DNA of 64,000 bases, from contig JACZKS010000010.1 of assembly GCA_014859895.1 (NCBI GenBank), forward strand, positions 43,489-107,488, in the 5' to 3' direction. How positions within the stretch are numbered: the stretch's first letter is position 1; each line of letters opens with the position of its first letter. The stretch is from Rhodospirillales bacterium (lineage in GTDB: Bacteria > Pseudomonadota > Alphaproteobacteria > Rhodospirillales > Shumkoniaceae). Below are positions 43,933 to 51,511 of this stretch, piece after piece. The position numbers and the translations under genes were made by a program. Below the pieces are notes generated by a model, which was not told where the DNA came from, searched no databases, and saw only the letters and a program-made list of their open reading frames with translations.

Positions 43933-43957
43933 ACCTGACAGATGTCAGGTTTTTTTG
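43933..43957 (+). terminator. Rho-independent terminator ending early/middle operon
   Basis: ACCTGAC-AGAT-GTCAGGT followed by seven Ts, 50 bases after the mor stop. It cleanly separates the early and late gene blocks. The same ACCTGACAGATGTCAGG sequence occurs on the minus strand at 51416-51432 without the T-tract, so it may also be a protein site. Confidence 0.85.
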
Positions 43958-43962
43958 TGCCC

Positions 43963-43985
43963 GGCGCCGATTGAATATCGGCGCC
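43963..43985 (+). promoter_or_regulatory. Inverted repeat abutting lysis gene start
   Basis: GGCGCCGAT-TGAAT-ATCGGCGCC ends at the base before the ATG at 43986. It occupies the place of the ribosome site, so it is either an activator operator for late transcription or a hairpin controlling lysis-gene translation. Confidence 0.55.
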
Positions 43986-44438
43986 ATGTACAAGCTTCTC
44001 GCCCACCTCCCGAAGAACCGCTGGCAGCCCGGCGTCGCCCGGCTGTTTGCCCCGGATGGCAAACCGCTCCTTGAAATGCCCTGCTACGGCAAGGCCGACA
44101 ACGCCAGGGCCATGGAGGCGCATAACCCCGACCGCAATCCGACCCGGCCGTGGGGCGACACGCCGGCCGGCGTCTACGCGCCCGCCCGTGTCACCCGGTT
44201 CGATCCGCCGCACAGTACGCTCGGCCGCTACGCCATCCTCCTCGAAGGGGTTTCCGGCCAGGCGCTGGAGGCCAAGGCCAACGGCCGCACCGACCTGGCG
44301 GTCCACGCCAATCGCGGCGACGCCAAGTTGATGGCCACCTACGGCTGCCTGCGCCTCTACGACCGCGACATGGAGGCGGTCGCCATGGCGGTGGGCAATG
44401 ACCTGGTCACCGTCAAGATCCATGAGCAGGAGAGCTGA
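43986..44438 (+). CDS. L,D-transpeptidase-like cell-wall protein, putative lysis enzyme
   Basis: 150 residues from ATG 43986. GRTDLAVHANRGDAKLMATYGCLRLYDRDMEAV has the His and Cys of YkuD-type catalytic sites (H...GCLR), after a beta-rich region (GDTPAGVYAPARVTRF, GRYAILLEG). There is no signal peptide, so the holin genes that follow would release it. A lysin of unusual chemistry is suggested; it may instead be an inactive relative. No clear Shine-Dalgarno site. Confidence 0.65.
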   Translation: MYKLLAHLPKNRWQPGVARLFAPDGKPLLEMPCYGKADNARAMEAHNPDRNPTRPWGDTPAGVYAPARVTRFDPPHSTLGRYAILLEGVSGQALEAKANGRTDLAVHANRGDAKLMATYGCLRLYDRDMEAVAMAVGNDLVTVKIHEQES

Positions 44439-44439
44439 C

Positions 44440-44724
44440 ATGCAAGCACTGACCGTCGTCGCCGAGTGGCTGCGCGGGCATTGGGCGGCCCTGGCCGCCA
44501 TCGTCTTCGCCCTCGCCGTCATCACCACCATCGCCTTCCTGCCCGCCGACATCCGCAAGGGCGCTCTGGTCACCCTCGCCATGATCCTCGTCGGCCTCGC
44601 CGCCCTCCTGGTCTGGCTGGCCGAGCCATGGGCGGTCCCCATGGATGCCACCGCCATGAGGGCGGCCGGCGTGTCCGGCTCGGCGGGTCTCCTGTTCCTC
44701 GCCTGGGCCTGGATGATCTGGTAG
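44440..44724 (+). CDS. Small membrane protein of lysis cassette
   Basis: 94 residues with three membrane segments (AALAAIVFALAVITTIAFL, ALVTLAMILVGLAALLVWL, GSAGLLFLAWAWMIW). It lies between the putative lysin and the 3TM holin, so it is probably a holin or antiholin partner. Confidence 0.65.
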   Translation: MQALTVVAEWLRGHWAALAAIVFALAVITTIAFLPADIRKGALVTLAMILVGLAALLVWLAEPWAVPMDATAMRAAGVSGSAGLLFLAWAWMIW

Positions 44725-44733
44725 GAGGCGGCC

Positions 44734-45159
44734 GTGGCATTCGGAATCGACGACGCCGTAACGGCGGTTTCCACCACCGTCGGCAAGATCATCGACAAGA
44801 TCTTCCCCGACCCCGAAGCGGCGGCCAAGGCCAAGGCCCTTCTGATGTCGAGCGAGGCGCAGGCCGAAATCGCCAAGACGCAGACGGACCTGTCGGCCAT
44901 CATGGCCGAGGCGCAAAGCGCCGATCCGTGGACCAGCCGGGCGCGGCCGTCCTTCCTCTACATCGTCTACACCTTCATCCTGGCCGCGATCCCGATGGGC
45001 GTGCTCTATGCCTTCCGGCCGGAGATCGCATCGGATGTCGCCGATGGCGTGAAGTCGTGGCTCAACGCCTTCCCCGACCAGCTCTACTGGCTCTTCGGGG
45101 CCGGCTACCTCGGCTACACCGGCGCGCGATCCTTCGACAAATGGCGGGGGACCAAATAG
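44734..45159 (+). CDS. 3TM-type holin
   Basis: 141 residues from GTG 44734 with AGGAGG upstream. The soluble N-terminus (IDDAVTAVSTTVGKIIDKIFPDPEAAAKAKALLMSSEAQAEIAKTQ) and the membrane part (WTSRARPSFLYIVYTFILAAIPMGVLYAF, then LYWLFGAGYLGYTGARSFDKWRG) are those of the holin family also found in gene transfer agents. Confidence 0.85.
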   Translation: MAFGIDDAVTAVSTTVGKIIDKIFPDPEAAAKAKALLMSSEAQAEIAKTQTDLSAIMAEAQSADPWTSRARPSFLYIVYTFILAAIPMGVLYAFRPEIASDVADGVKSWLNAFPDQLYWLFGAGYLGYTGARSFDKWRGTK

Positions 45160-45161
45160 CG

Positions 45162-45308
45162 ATGGTTGACCAGGTCGACCGCGCCCAGGAGCTGGAGCAG
45201 ATCCAGCGCGACGAGGTCCCTCACCGCGTTCTCGACCGGCCGCGGCCCGCCCCGGCCGCAACCCAACCCAGCCAATCCCCCGACCAAACGGAGAGAGCCG
45301 ACTCATGA
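45162..45308 (+). CDS. Truncated TraR/DksA-like protein
   Basis: 48 residues, MVDQVDRAQELEQIQRDEVPHRVLDRPRP, matching the helical N-terminus of phage TraR/DksA proteins, but the C4 zinc finger is missing and the tail is a Pro/Gln linker. Absent from the ORF track because of its size. It overlaps the next start by four bases, which may be why it is kept. Confidence 0.5.
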   Translation: MVDQVDRAQELEQIQRDEVPHRVLDRPRPAPAATQPSQSPDQTERADS

Positions 45309-45667
45309 ACTGGGAAGCCGCCAAATTCCTGCTTGAACTGGTCGCGCTCGCGGGCGCGTTCCTGGCCTGGTTCTACGCCTGGCAGGCTCAGCGCGCGAAG
45401 GCCAGCCGCGAGGACGTCGACAAGCTGCGCGACGATCACGGTACCCGGCTGACCGCGCACGGCGAGCGCATCACGAAGCTGGAGGGCCGCGTCGACGCGC
45501 TGCCCGACGACAGCGACATCGAACGGCTCCATGCGCGCGTGTCGAACGTGAAGGACGCCGTCGGCGAGGTCGGAAAGACGGTCTCCGCCCTCGCCGAATC
45601 CGTGTCCGGACTGAAGCGATCCGTGGATCGGCTGAACGACTTCCACATGAAGGGACGCACGGAATGA
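45305..45667 (+). CDS. DUF2730-type protein (Mu gp25-like)
   Basis: 120 residues: one N-terminal membrane helix (AAKFLLELVALAGAFLAWFYAW) and then a long coiled coil. This is the layout of Mu gp25, a small protein before gp26-gp28. Possibly a spanin-like or membrane-anchored lysis component. Confidence 0.75.
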   Translation: MNWEAAKFLLELVALAGAFLAWFYAWQAQRAKASREDVDKLRDDHGTRLTAHGERITKLEGRVDALPDDSDIERLHARVSNVKDAVGEVGKTVSALAESVSGLKRSVDRLNDFHMKGRTE

Positions 45668-45984
45668 CCAAGAGCTTCGCTGCTTCGGTCCGCGAGGACG
45701 TCCGCCTCGCCATCCTCCAGATCCTCGCCCGCGACCTCGGCCAGTCGTGCAATCACGTGATCATGCGCGACGCCATCGAGGCGGCGATGGCCCACAGCCT
45801 GACCGAAGACGAGATCCGGGAGCATTTCGCCTGGCTCGAAAACCAGGGCCTGATCAGGACCGAGGCGATCGGCCGCTATGTCGTCGCCACGCTGCACCGC
45901 AAGGGGCGGCTGGTCGTTCAGGGCCGGGAGCGGGTCGAGGGCGTCCGCCTGCCCGACGTCGACGAACGCGCCGACTACCTTTGA
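45664..45984 (+). CDS. Mu gp26-like protein
   Basis: 106 residues with a winged-helix pattern (AILQILARDLGQSCNHVIMRDAIEAAMAHSLTEDEIREHFAWLENQGLIRTEAIGRYVVATL). Placed between gp25 and gp27 homologues as in Mu. Possibly a DNA-binding packaging accessory. Confidence 0.75.
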   Translation: MTKSFAASVREDVRLAILQILARDLGQSCNHVIMRDAIEAAMAHSLTEDEIREHFAWLENQGLIRTEAIGRYVVATLHRKGRLVVQGRERVEGVRLPDVDERADYL

Positions 45985-45997
45985 AGAGGGTATTTAA

Positions 45998-46564
45998 ATG
46001 CCCCGTAAATCCACAGTGACCGCCCTCCTGCCGCCGGCCGACCTGCGCGACCTCAACGAGATGATCGGCTCCGGCCGCTATACGCTGGACGGCCTGGTCG
46101 AATGGCTGGCCGAGCGCGGCTTCACCCTCTCGCGCTCCGCCCTGCACCGCCACGGCATCGACGTGCGCAAGGTGGCCGAGAAGCTCCAGCAGTCCCGCGA
46201 GGTGACCCAGGCCCTGGTCGCCGAGCTGGGCGACGCCGCCGCCCAGGGCAAACAGGGCCGCCTGCTGGTCGAGATGGCGCGCTCGATCGTCTTCGACCTG
46301 CTGATGAAACTTCAGACGGCCGAAGGCGACGCGCCGGCGCTGACGCCGATGGATGTCGCCATGCTCGGCAAGGGCTTGGCCGAGCTGGGCCGGGCGCTAC
46401 GGTATGACCAGGATTTCGAAACCAAGATCCGCGAGCAGGTCGAGAAGGAAACCAAGAAGGCCGTCGCCGCCGAGGTCGAGACCGTGGCCAAGGAGAAGGG
46501 CCTGTCGGCCGACACCGTGAAGGCCATCAAATCCAGAATCCTCGGCGTCAAGGTTCCGTCATGA
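45998..46564 (+). CDS. DUF3486 protein, putative small terminase (Mu gp27)
   Basis: 188 residues. N-terminal helix-turn-helix region (LVEWLAERGFTLSRSALHRHGIDVRKVAEKLQQSREVTQALVAEL) and helical C-terminus with a charged EKETKKAVAAEVETVAKEKG segment. Overlaps the large terminase by four bases. It probably recognises the packaging site at the phage left end. Confidence 0.85.
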   Translation: MPRKSTVTALLPPADLRDLNEMIGSGRYTLDGLVEWLAERGFTLSRSALHRHGIDVRKVAEKLQQSREVTQALVAELGDAAAQGKQGRLLVEMARSIVFDLLMKLQTAEGDAPALTPMDVAMLGKGLAELGRALRYDQDFETKIREQVEKETKKAVAAEVETVAKEKGLSADTVKAIKSRILGVKVPS

Positions 46565-48186
46565 CGCCCGACCTCGCCCAGACGATGCCGGACGTCCTGC
46601 GCCGGTTGGGCGGGGAATTGCCCGACGTGCTGCTTTCCTACCAGGCGCGGCTGCTGGCCACCACCGCCTTGAGCCAAGTGACGGTGTGCGAGAAGAGCCG
46701 GCGGGTCGGCGTCACCTGGGGGATCGCCGCCGACGCCGTGCTGACCGCCGGCGCCGCCCGCTCGGCTTCCGGCATGGACGTCCTTTACATCGGCTACAAC
46801 ATGGACATGGCGCGCGAGTTCGTCGACGCCTGCGCCATGTGGGCCAAGGCCTTCCTGCCGGCCGTCTCCGAGGTCGACGAGTTCCTGTTCAAGGATACCG
46901 ACGACAAGGGAGGCGACCGCGACATCCAGGCCTACCGCATCACCTTCGCCTCGGGCTTCGAGATCGTCGCGCTCTCCTCCAAGCCGCGCAGCCTGCGCGG
47001 CCGCCAGGGCTATCTGATCTTCGACGAGGCCGCCTTCCACGACGACCTGCCCGGCATGCTGAAAGCCGGCATGGCCTTCCTGATGTGGGGCGGCAAGATC
47101 CTCGTCATCTCGACCCACGACGGCGAGGCCAACCCGTTCGCCACGCTGGTCAACGACAGCCGGGCCGGCCGCAAGCCCTATGCCGTGGTGCGCATCACGT
47201 TCGACGACGCCATCGCCGACGGTCTCTACGAGCGGGTCGCCCTCATGGCCGCGGCCCGGGGCATTCCGGTCAAGCCGAAGGACGAATGGGTCGCCGACAT
47301 CCGGGCCTTCTACGGCGACGACGCCGCCGAGGAGCTGGACGTCGTCCCCGCCCAGGGCACCGGCACGGCGATCGCCGGCGCGCTGATCGAGGCGCGGATG
47401 CGCAATGACATCCTCGTGTTGCGCTGGGCACCACCGGACAACTTCGCCGAATGGCCCCAACACGTGCGCGAGGCAGAGGCCCGTGATTGGTGCGAGGAGA
47501 ACCTGGCGCCGCTGTTCAAGGCGCTTGACCCGAAGCTCCAGCATTTCTTCGGCGAGGACTTCGGCCGCATCCGGGATCTGACGGTCATTTGGCCGATCGC
47601 GCTGACACAGAACGTCACGCGTCGGGCACCCTTCGTCGTCGAATTGGCCAGTGTGCCGTTCGAGCAGCAGAAACAGGTCCTGTTCTACATCGTCGATCGG
47701 CTGCCCCGCTTCTGCGCCGGCGCCATGGACGCCACCGGCAACGGCGCCTACCTGGCCGAAGTGGCGGCCCAGCGTTACGGCTTTGGCCGAATCTTCCAGG
47801 TCAAGCTGTCGATTGAGTGGTATCGCGAGAACATGCCGCAATTCGTCGCCGCCTTCGTTGACGCCGGCGTCGAGATCCCCAAGGACGCCGACATCCTCAA
47901 CGACCATCGGGCCCTGAAGAAGATCAACGGCGTCGTCCAGGTGCCGGAGATCCGCGCCCAAGACCTGAAGGACAAGAACCGCAAGCGGCACGGCGACTCG
48001 GCCATCGCCCACGCGCTGGCGTATTTCGCATCGGTCAGCGACGTCCACGAGTACGGCTACACGCCGGTGACAACCGCGGCTTCGGCGGCGGAGGGGCGGG
48101 CCATGTGGCAGCCCCACGACGATGACGATGACCGGGGCGACTTCGATGTGCGTTCCGGCCTGGGCGGCAGGCGAGGAGGATGGTGA
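46561..48186 (+). CDS. Large terminase subunit (Mu gp28)
   Basis: 541 residues. Walker A-like CEKSRRVGVTWGIAADAV, Walker B YLIFDEAAFH and the coupling motif ILVISTHDGEANPF are in the ATPase half. The nuclease half has ARFCAGAMDATGNGAYLAE with an acidic residue and RKRHGDSAIAHALAYFA. It packages DNA headfuls with flanking host DNA in Mu-like phages. Stop overlaps the portal ATG. Confidence 0.92.
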   Translation: MTPDLAQTMPDVLRRLGGELPDVLLSYQARLLATTALSQVTVCEKSRRVGVTWGIAADAVLTAGAARSASGMDVLYIGYNMDMAREFVDACAMWAKAFLPAVSEVDEFLFKDTDDKGGDRDIQAYRITFASGFEIVALSSKPRSLRGRQGYLIFDEAAFHDDLPGMLKAGMAFLMWGGKILVISTHDGEANPFATLVNDSRAGRKPYAVVRITFDDAIADGLYERVALMAAARGIPVKPKDEWVADIRAFYGDDAAEELDVVPAQGTGTAIAGALIEARMRNDILVLRWAPPDNFAEWPQHVREAEARDWCEENLAPLFKALDPKLQHFFGEDFGRIRDLTVIWPIALTQNVTRRAPFVVELASVPFEQQKQVLFYIVDRLPRFCAGAMDATGNGAYLAEVAAQRYGFGRIFQVKLSIEWYRENMPQFVAAFVDAGVEIPKDADILNDHRALKKINGVVQVPEIRAQDLKDKNRKRHGDSAIAHALAYFASVSDVHEYGYTPVTTAASAAEGRAMWQPHDDDDDRGDFDVRSGLGGRRGGW

Positions 48187-49721
48187 TGGCGAGGTTACTG
48201 GATCAGTTCGGCAATCCGATCGACCCGACGGTTCTGAAGCGCGAGCAGGCGGCGCCGACGGTCAGCGGCGTGCGCTCCATCCTTTCCGGCCACCCGTCCT
48301 GGGGCCTGACGCCGGAGCGCCTGGCGCGGCTCCTGCGCCAGGCCGAGGAGGGCGACCCGACGGCCTACCTGGAGCTGGCCGAGGAGATGGAGGAGAAGGA
48401 TCTTCACTACCGCGGTGTGCTCGGCACCCGCAAGCGCCAGGTCGCGCAGCTGGAGATCACCGTCGAGGCGGCCACCGACGAGAAGGCCGACGTCGAGAAT
48501 GCCGATATGGTGCGCGAGCTGTTGAACCGCGACGAGCTGCAGGACGATCTGATCGACGTGCTCGACGCGATCGGCAAGGGCTACTCGGCGACCGAGATCA
48601 TCTGGGATCTTTCGGCAAAGCAGTGGTGGCCGGCCCAGTTCAAGTGGCGCGATCCGCGCTGGTTCCGCTTCGATCCCATCGACGGCGAGACGCTGCGCCT
48701 GGTCGGCGAGTCCGGTCAGCTCGAACCGCTGGCTCCCTACAAGTTCATCGTGCACAAGCCGCGCCTCAAGTCGGGCCTGCCGATCCGGGGCGGGATGGCC
48801 CGCGCCGTGGCCTGGGCCTACTGCTTCAAGACCTTCGGCATCAAGGACTGGGTGGTCTTCGCCGAGATCTTCGGCATGCCGCTGCGCCTCGGCAAGTACC
48901 ACCCCGGCGCCTCCGAGGAGGACAAGCGGGCGCTGATGCGGGCGGTCGCCGACATCAGTCGGGATGCCGCCGCCATCGTTCCCGAGAGCATGACGATCGA
49001 GTTCCCCGAGGCGGGCGGCAAGACGGGTTCGGTCGACATGTTCGAGCGGATGTGCGACTTCTTCGACCGCCAGACCAGTAAGGGGGTGCTCGGCCAGACC
49101 GCCACCACCGACGCCATCAAGGGCGGCTATGCGGTCGGCAGGACCCACGACGAGGTGCGCGGCGACATCGAGCAGGCGGACGCCCGCCAGCTCGCCGCGA
49201 CCATCAACCGCGACGTGGTGCGGCCGTTCATCGACCTCAACAAGGGGCCGCAAAAGGCGTATCCGAAAGTCGTCATCGGGCGCGCCAAACAGACGGACAT
49301 TACGCAAATGTCCGACTCCCTGGCCAAGCTGGTTCCCCTCGGGCTCAAGGTCGAGCAGTCGGTGGTGCGCGACCGCATCGGCTTCCCGGACCCCGAGGAA
49401 GGCGCCGAACTGCTGACCCCGCCGGCCGCGCAGCCGCCCGCCCCGAGCCTGACCCGGGCGCTGGCGCGGGCCAAGGCGGCGTCCCGTCCGGCGCGCGACG
49501 AGACGGACGACCTGGTCGACCAGGTTGAGACGTTGGCCGCGCCGATCCTCGCCGACATGGTCGAGCAGATCCGGCGCGTCGTCGACGAAGCAGCGACGCT
49601 GGAAGAGGCGCAGGCGCGCCTGGCCACCGTCTTTCCCGGCAGCGCCACCGATGAGCTGGCCGAGATCCTGGCCCGCGCAATGATGGCCTCCGACCTACAG
49701 GGAGCCGCCGACGTTGGCTGA
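48186..49721 (+). CDS. Portal protein, DUF935 (Mu gp29)
   Basis: 511 residues from ATG 48186, six bases after GGAGG; the track's 48180 ATG would sit on that site. DUF935 features: DLHYRGVLGTRKRQVAQLEITVEAA, WRDPRWFRFDP, MARAVAWAYCFKTFGIKDWVVFAEIFGMPLRLGKY, TSKGVLGQTATTD. It forms the portal ring between head and tail. Confidence 0.92.
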   Translation: MARLLDQFGNPIDPTVLKREQAAPTVSGVRSILSGHPSWGLTPERLARLLRQAEEGDPTAYLELAEEMEEKDLHYRGVLGTRKRQVAQLEITVEAATDEKADVENADMVRELLNRDELQDDLIDVLDAIGKGYSATEIIWDLSAKQWWPAQFKWRDPRWFRFDPIDGETLRLVGESGQLEPLAPYKFIVHKPRLKSGLPIRGGMARAVAWAYCFKTFGIKDWVVFAEIFGMPLRLGKYHPGASEEDKRALMRAVADISRDAAAIVPESMTIEFPEAGGKTGSVDMFERMCDFFDRQTSKGVLGQTATTDAIKGGYAVGRTHDEVRGDIEQADARQLAATINRDVVRPFIDLNKGPQKAYPKVVIGRAKQTDITQMSDSLAKLVPLGLKVEQSVVRDRIGFPDPEEGAELLTPPAAQPPAPSLTRALARAKAASRPARDETDDLVDQVETLAAPILADMVEQIRRVVDEAATLEEAQARLATVFPGSATDELAEILARAMMASDLQGAADVG

Positions 49722-50949
49722 CGGAGTCCCCTTCCAGGAGGCCATCGACTTCCTGGGCCAGAAAGTCAACCTGCCGAGCCGCGCCTGGACGGACCTGAAG
49801 GAAGGAGCGCACGCCCGCTCCTTCGTCGTCGCCGGCGCCATGAAGGACAAGCTGGTCTCGGACTTCCACGGCGCGCTGACGAAGGCGCTGAAGGACGGCA
49901 CTACCAAGGCCGATTTCCAGAAGGCCTTCGGCGACATCGCGGCACGCCACGGCTGGGACTTCAATGGCGGCCGCGCCTGGCGGGCGCGGGTCATCTACGA
50001 CACCAACATGCGTACTGCCCGCGCCGCCGGGCGTTGGGCCCAGATCGATCGCCGGGCGGCCGTCGAAAAGCGGCGCGGCCGGACGCTCTATCTGCGCTAC
50101 GTCGCCGTCCTCGATTCCAAGACCCGGCCGGAGCATCGCGCCTGGCACGGAACGATCCTGCCGGCCGACCACCCGTTCTGGCGCACGCACACGCCGCCCA
50201 ACGGCTGGTATTGCCGCTGCACCATCCAGGTGCTGACCGAGCGCGACCTCGCCCGCTACGGCTACACGCCGACGCCTGAGAAGGACATCCCGCCGATCGC
50301 CATGGAGGATCGCCCGGTGAATACGCCGGATGGATCGGAGAACTGGCCGACACCTGCCGGCATCGACACCGGGTTTGGCACCAACGTCGGGCAGAGCTGG
50401 CTTTCGGGCGCCGTGCCGCCGCCCTTGCAGACGCCATTGCCGCCCCCGCCGGCGGCGCTGCCGGCGATCAAGCTGCCGCCGATGTCTGCGCCGGCCAAGG
50501 TGGACCCCAAGCGCATCCTGCCGGCCGGGCTGAAAGACGAGGCCTACGTCAAGGCATTCCTCGGCGAGTTCGGCGGCGGCCTCGGCAAGCCGGCCGCCTT
50601 CCGCGACGCCGCCGGCCATGCCATCGCCGTCGGCGAGGAGCTGTTCAAGGACGTCCGGGGACGCTGGAAGGTGACGAAGCTGGGCCGCGAGCGCGACTCG
50701 CTTCTGCTGGCCGACGCCCTCAAGACGCCGGACGAGATCTGGGTCGACTGGTTCTTCGTGCCGCAGCTCGGGCGCCACGTGCTGCGGCGGCGCTATCTCA
50801 AGCGCCTGGCGCTACCCGGAAAGGCAGGAGGGCTGGCGGTATTCGAATGGACGTCGGAGGGGTGGAGCGGCGTCACGGACTTCACCCCGTCCGCCGCCTC
50901 CTATCTCGAACGCCAGAGGCGGGGAGCCCTCCTCTATAGGAAAAATTGA
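49714..50949 (+). CDS. gpF-like minor head protein fused to a PBECR-type nuclease domain
   Basis: 411 residues from a TTG overlapping the portal stop by eight bases. Residues 1-190 are the Mu gpF head-morphogenesis domain, with RVIYDTNMRTARAAGRWAQI, HGTILPADHPFW and NGWYCRCTIQ. A Pro-rich linker (PPPLQTPLPPPPAALPAIKLPP) follows. From about residue 275, YVKAFLGEFGG...ALKTPDEIWVDWFF...VFEWTSEGWSGVTDF resembles the phage-associated barnase/EndoU/colicin/RelE-like nuclease domains often found at the end of gpF proteins. It may be injected with DNA. Confidence 0.85.
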   Translation: MADGVPFQEAIDFLGQKVNLPSRAWTDLKEGAHARSFVVAGAMKDKLVSDFHGALTKALKDGTTKADFQKAFGDIAARHGWDFNGGRAWRARVIYDTNMRTARAAGRWAQIDRRAAVEKRRGRTLYLRYVAVLDSKTRPEHRAWHGTILPADHPFWRTHTPPNGWYCRCTIQVLTERDLARYGYTPTPEKDIPPIAMEDRPVNTPDGSENWPTPAGIDTGFGTNVGQSWLSGAVPPPLQTPLPPPPAALPAIKLPPMSAPAKVDPKRILPAGLKDEAYVKAFLGEFGGGLGKPAAFRDAAGHAIAVGEELFKDVRGRWKVTKLGRERDSLLLADALKTPDEIWVDWFFVPQLGRHVLRRRYLKRLALPGKAGGLAVFEWTSEGWSGVTDFTPSAASYLERQRRGALLYRKN

Positions 50950-50978
50950 AACGGGACCGGCCCGCCCGATCCCGTTTC
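50948..50978 (+). terminator. Hairpin overlapping gpF stop
   Basis: GAAACGGGA and TCCCGTTTC, perfect nine-base arms with a 13-base loop, starting inside the gpF stop codon. No T-tract. It may mark a transcript boundary before the antisense gene at 51171. The rest of the gap to 51170 holds only a short palindrome, CCCCGTTTAACGGGG, near 51146. Confidence 0.45.
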
Positions 50979-51170
50979 CGTCACCCGTCTATGATGGCGG
51001 CGGGCGCCGCGACCGCGGTGACGATGTGAGGGTATTGTATCAGGTCCGCCCCCGGTTTTCCAGGCGGCGGCTTTTCCGGGCCTGGCGTGCGCGACGGCCT
51101 CGGGGGGCGCCCACCCTAGCCAAAAATGCTTTCATCCGTTTAAAACCCCGTTTAACGGGGACGACAGGGG

Positions 51171-51401
51171 CTATTCATCGGCTCCCGACTGACGGCCGCG
51201 TATCACCTGAAAGACTCCATACGCAGCCAAGCCGGCGGTCCACCCGCCAAGTCCAATGAACAGGCCGGCTCGCAATGCCGATCCCAGGGTCTGGCCAAAG
51301 AGATCACCCATCCAGGAAAGCCGGGGAAGAGCATCGAAGGCGTCGAGCGCCAACATGAGCAAGATGCCGAGACCAACGAAGGGCATCCGATCCCAGGCCA
51401 T
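51171..51401 (-). CDS. Antisense small membrane protein
   Basis: 76 residues from ATG 51401 (GGGAGG four bases upstream; TTG 51413 is the track's start). Two membrane helices (MPFVGLGILLMLALDAFDAL and LRAGLFIGLGGWTAGLAAYGVFQVI) and a polar tail. It faces against the late genes. Likely expressed from its own promoter around the palindrome at 51416, perhaps in the lysogen, for example as a superinfection-exclusion protein; that role is only a guess. Confidence 0.65.
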   Translation of the reverse strand: MAWDRMPFVGLGILLMLALDAFDALPRLSWMGDLFGQTLGSALRAGLFIGLGGWTAGLAAYGVFQVIRGRQSGADE

Positions 51402-51415
51402 CTTGCCTCCCAAAC

Positions 51416-51431
51416 CCTGACATCTGTCAGG
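51416..51431. promoter_or_regulatory. CCTGACA-TC-TGTCAGG palindrome
   Basis: Perfect palindrome 15 bases upstream of the antisense gene start and about 80 before the protease gene. On the minus strand it reads ACCTGACAGATGTCAGG, identical for 17 bases to the stem at 43933. It has no T-tract here, so an operator role is more likely than termination. Confidence 0.55.
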
Positions 51432-51511
51432 TTCCGCGCGCTCCCTTGATCCATCTACCTTCGCCGATGACGGGCCGGACGGTCAAGGTCCGGCGTGCAA
51501 TGGCGAGGCTC

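Noticed and set aside
46312-48117. 601-residue minus-strand ORF
   Set aside because: Antisense of the large terminase, whose Walker motifs fix the true frame.
51026-51259. 77-residue plus ORF after gpF
   Set aside because: Arg-rich composition, no ribosome site, and it runs across palindromes into the antisense membrane gene.
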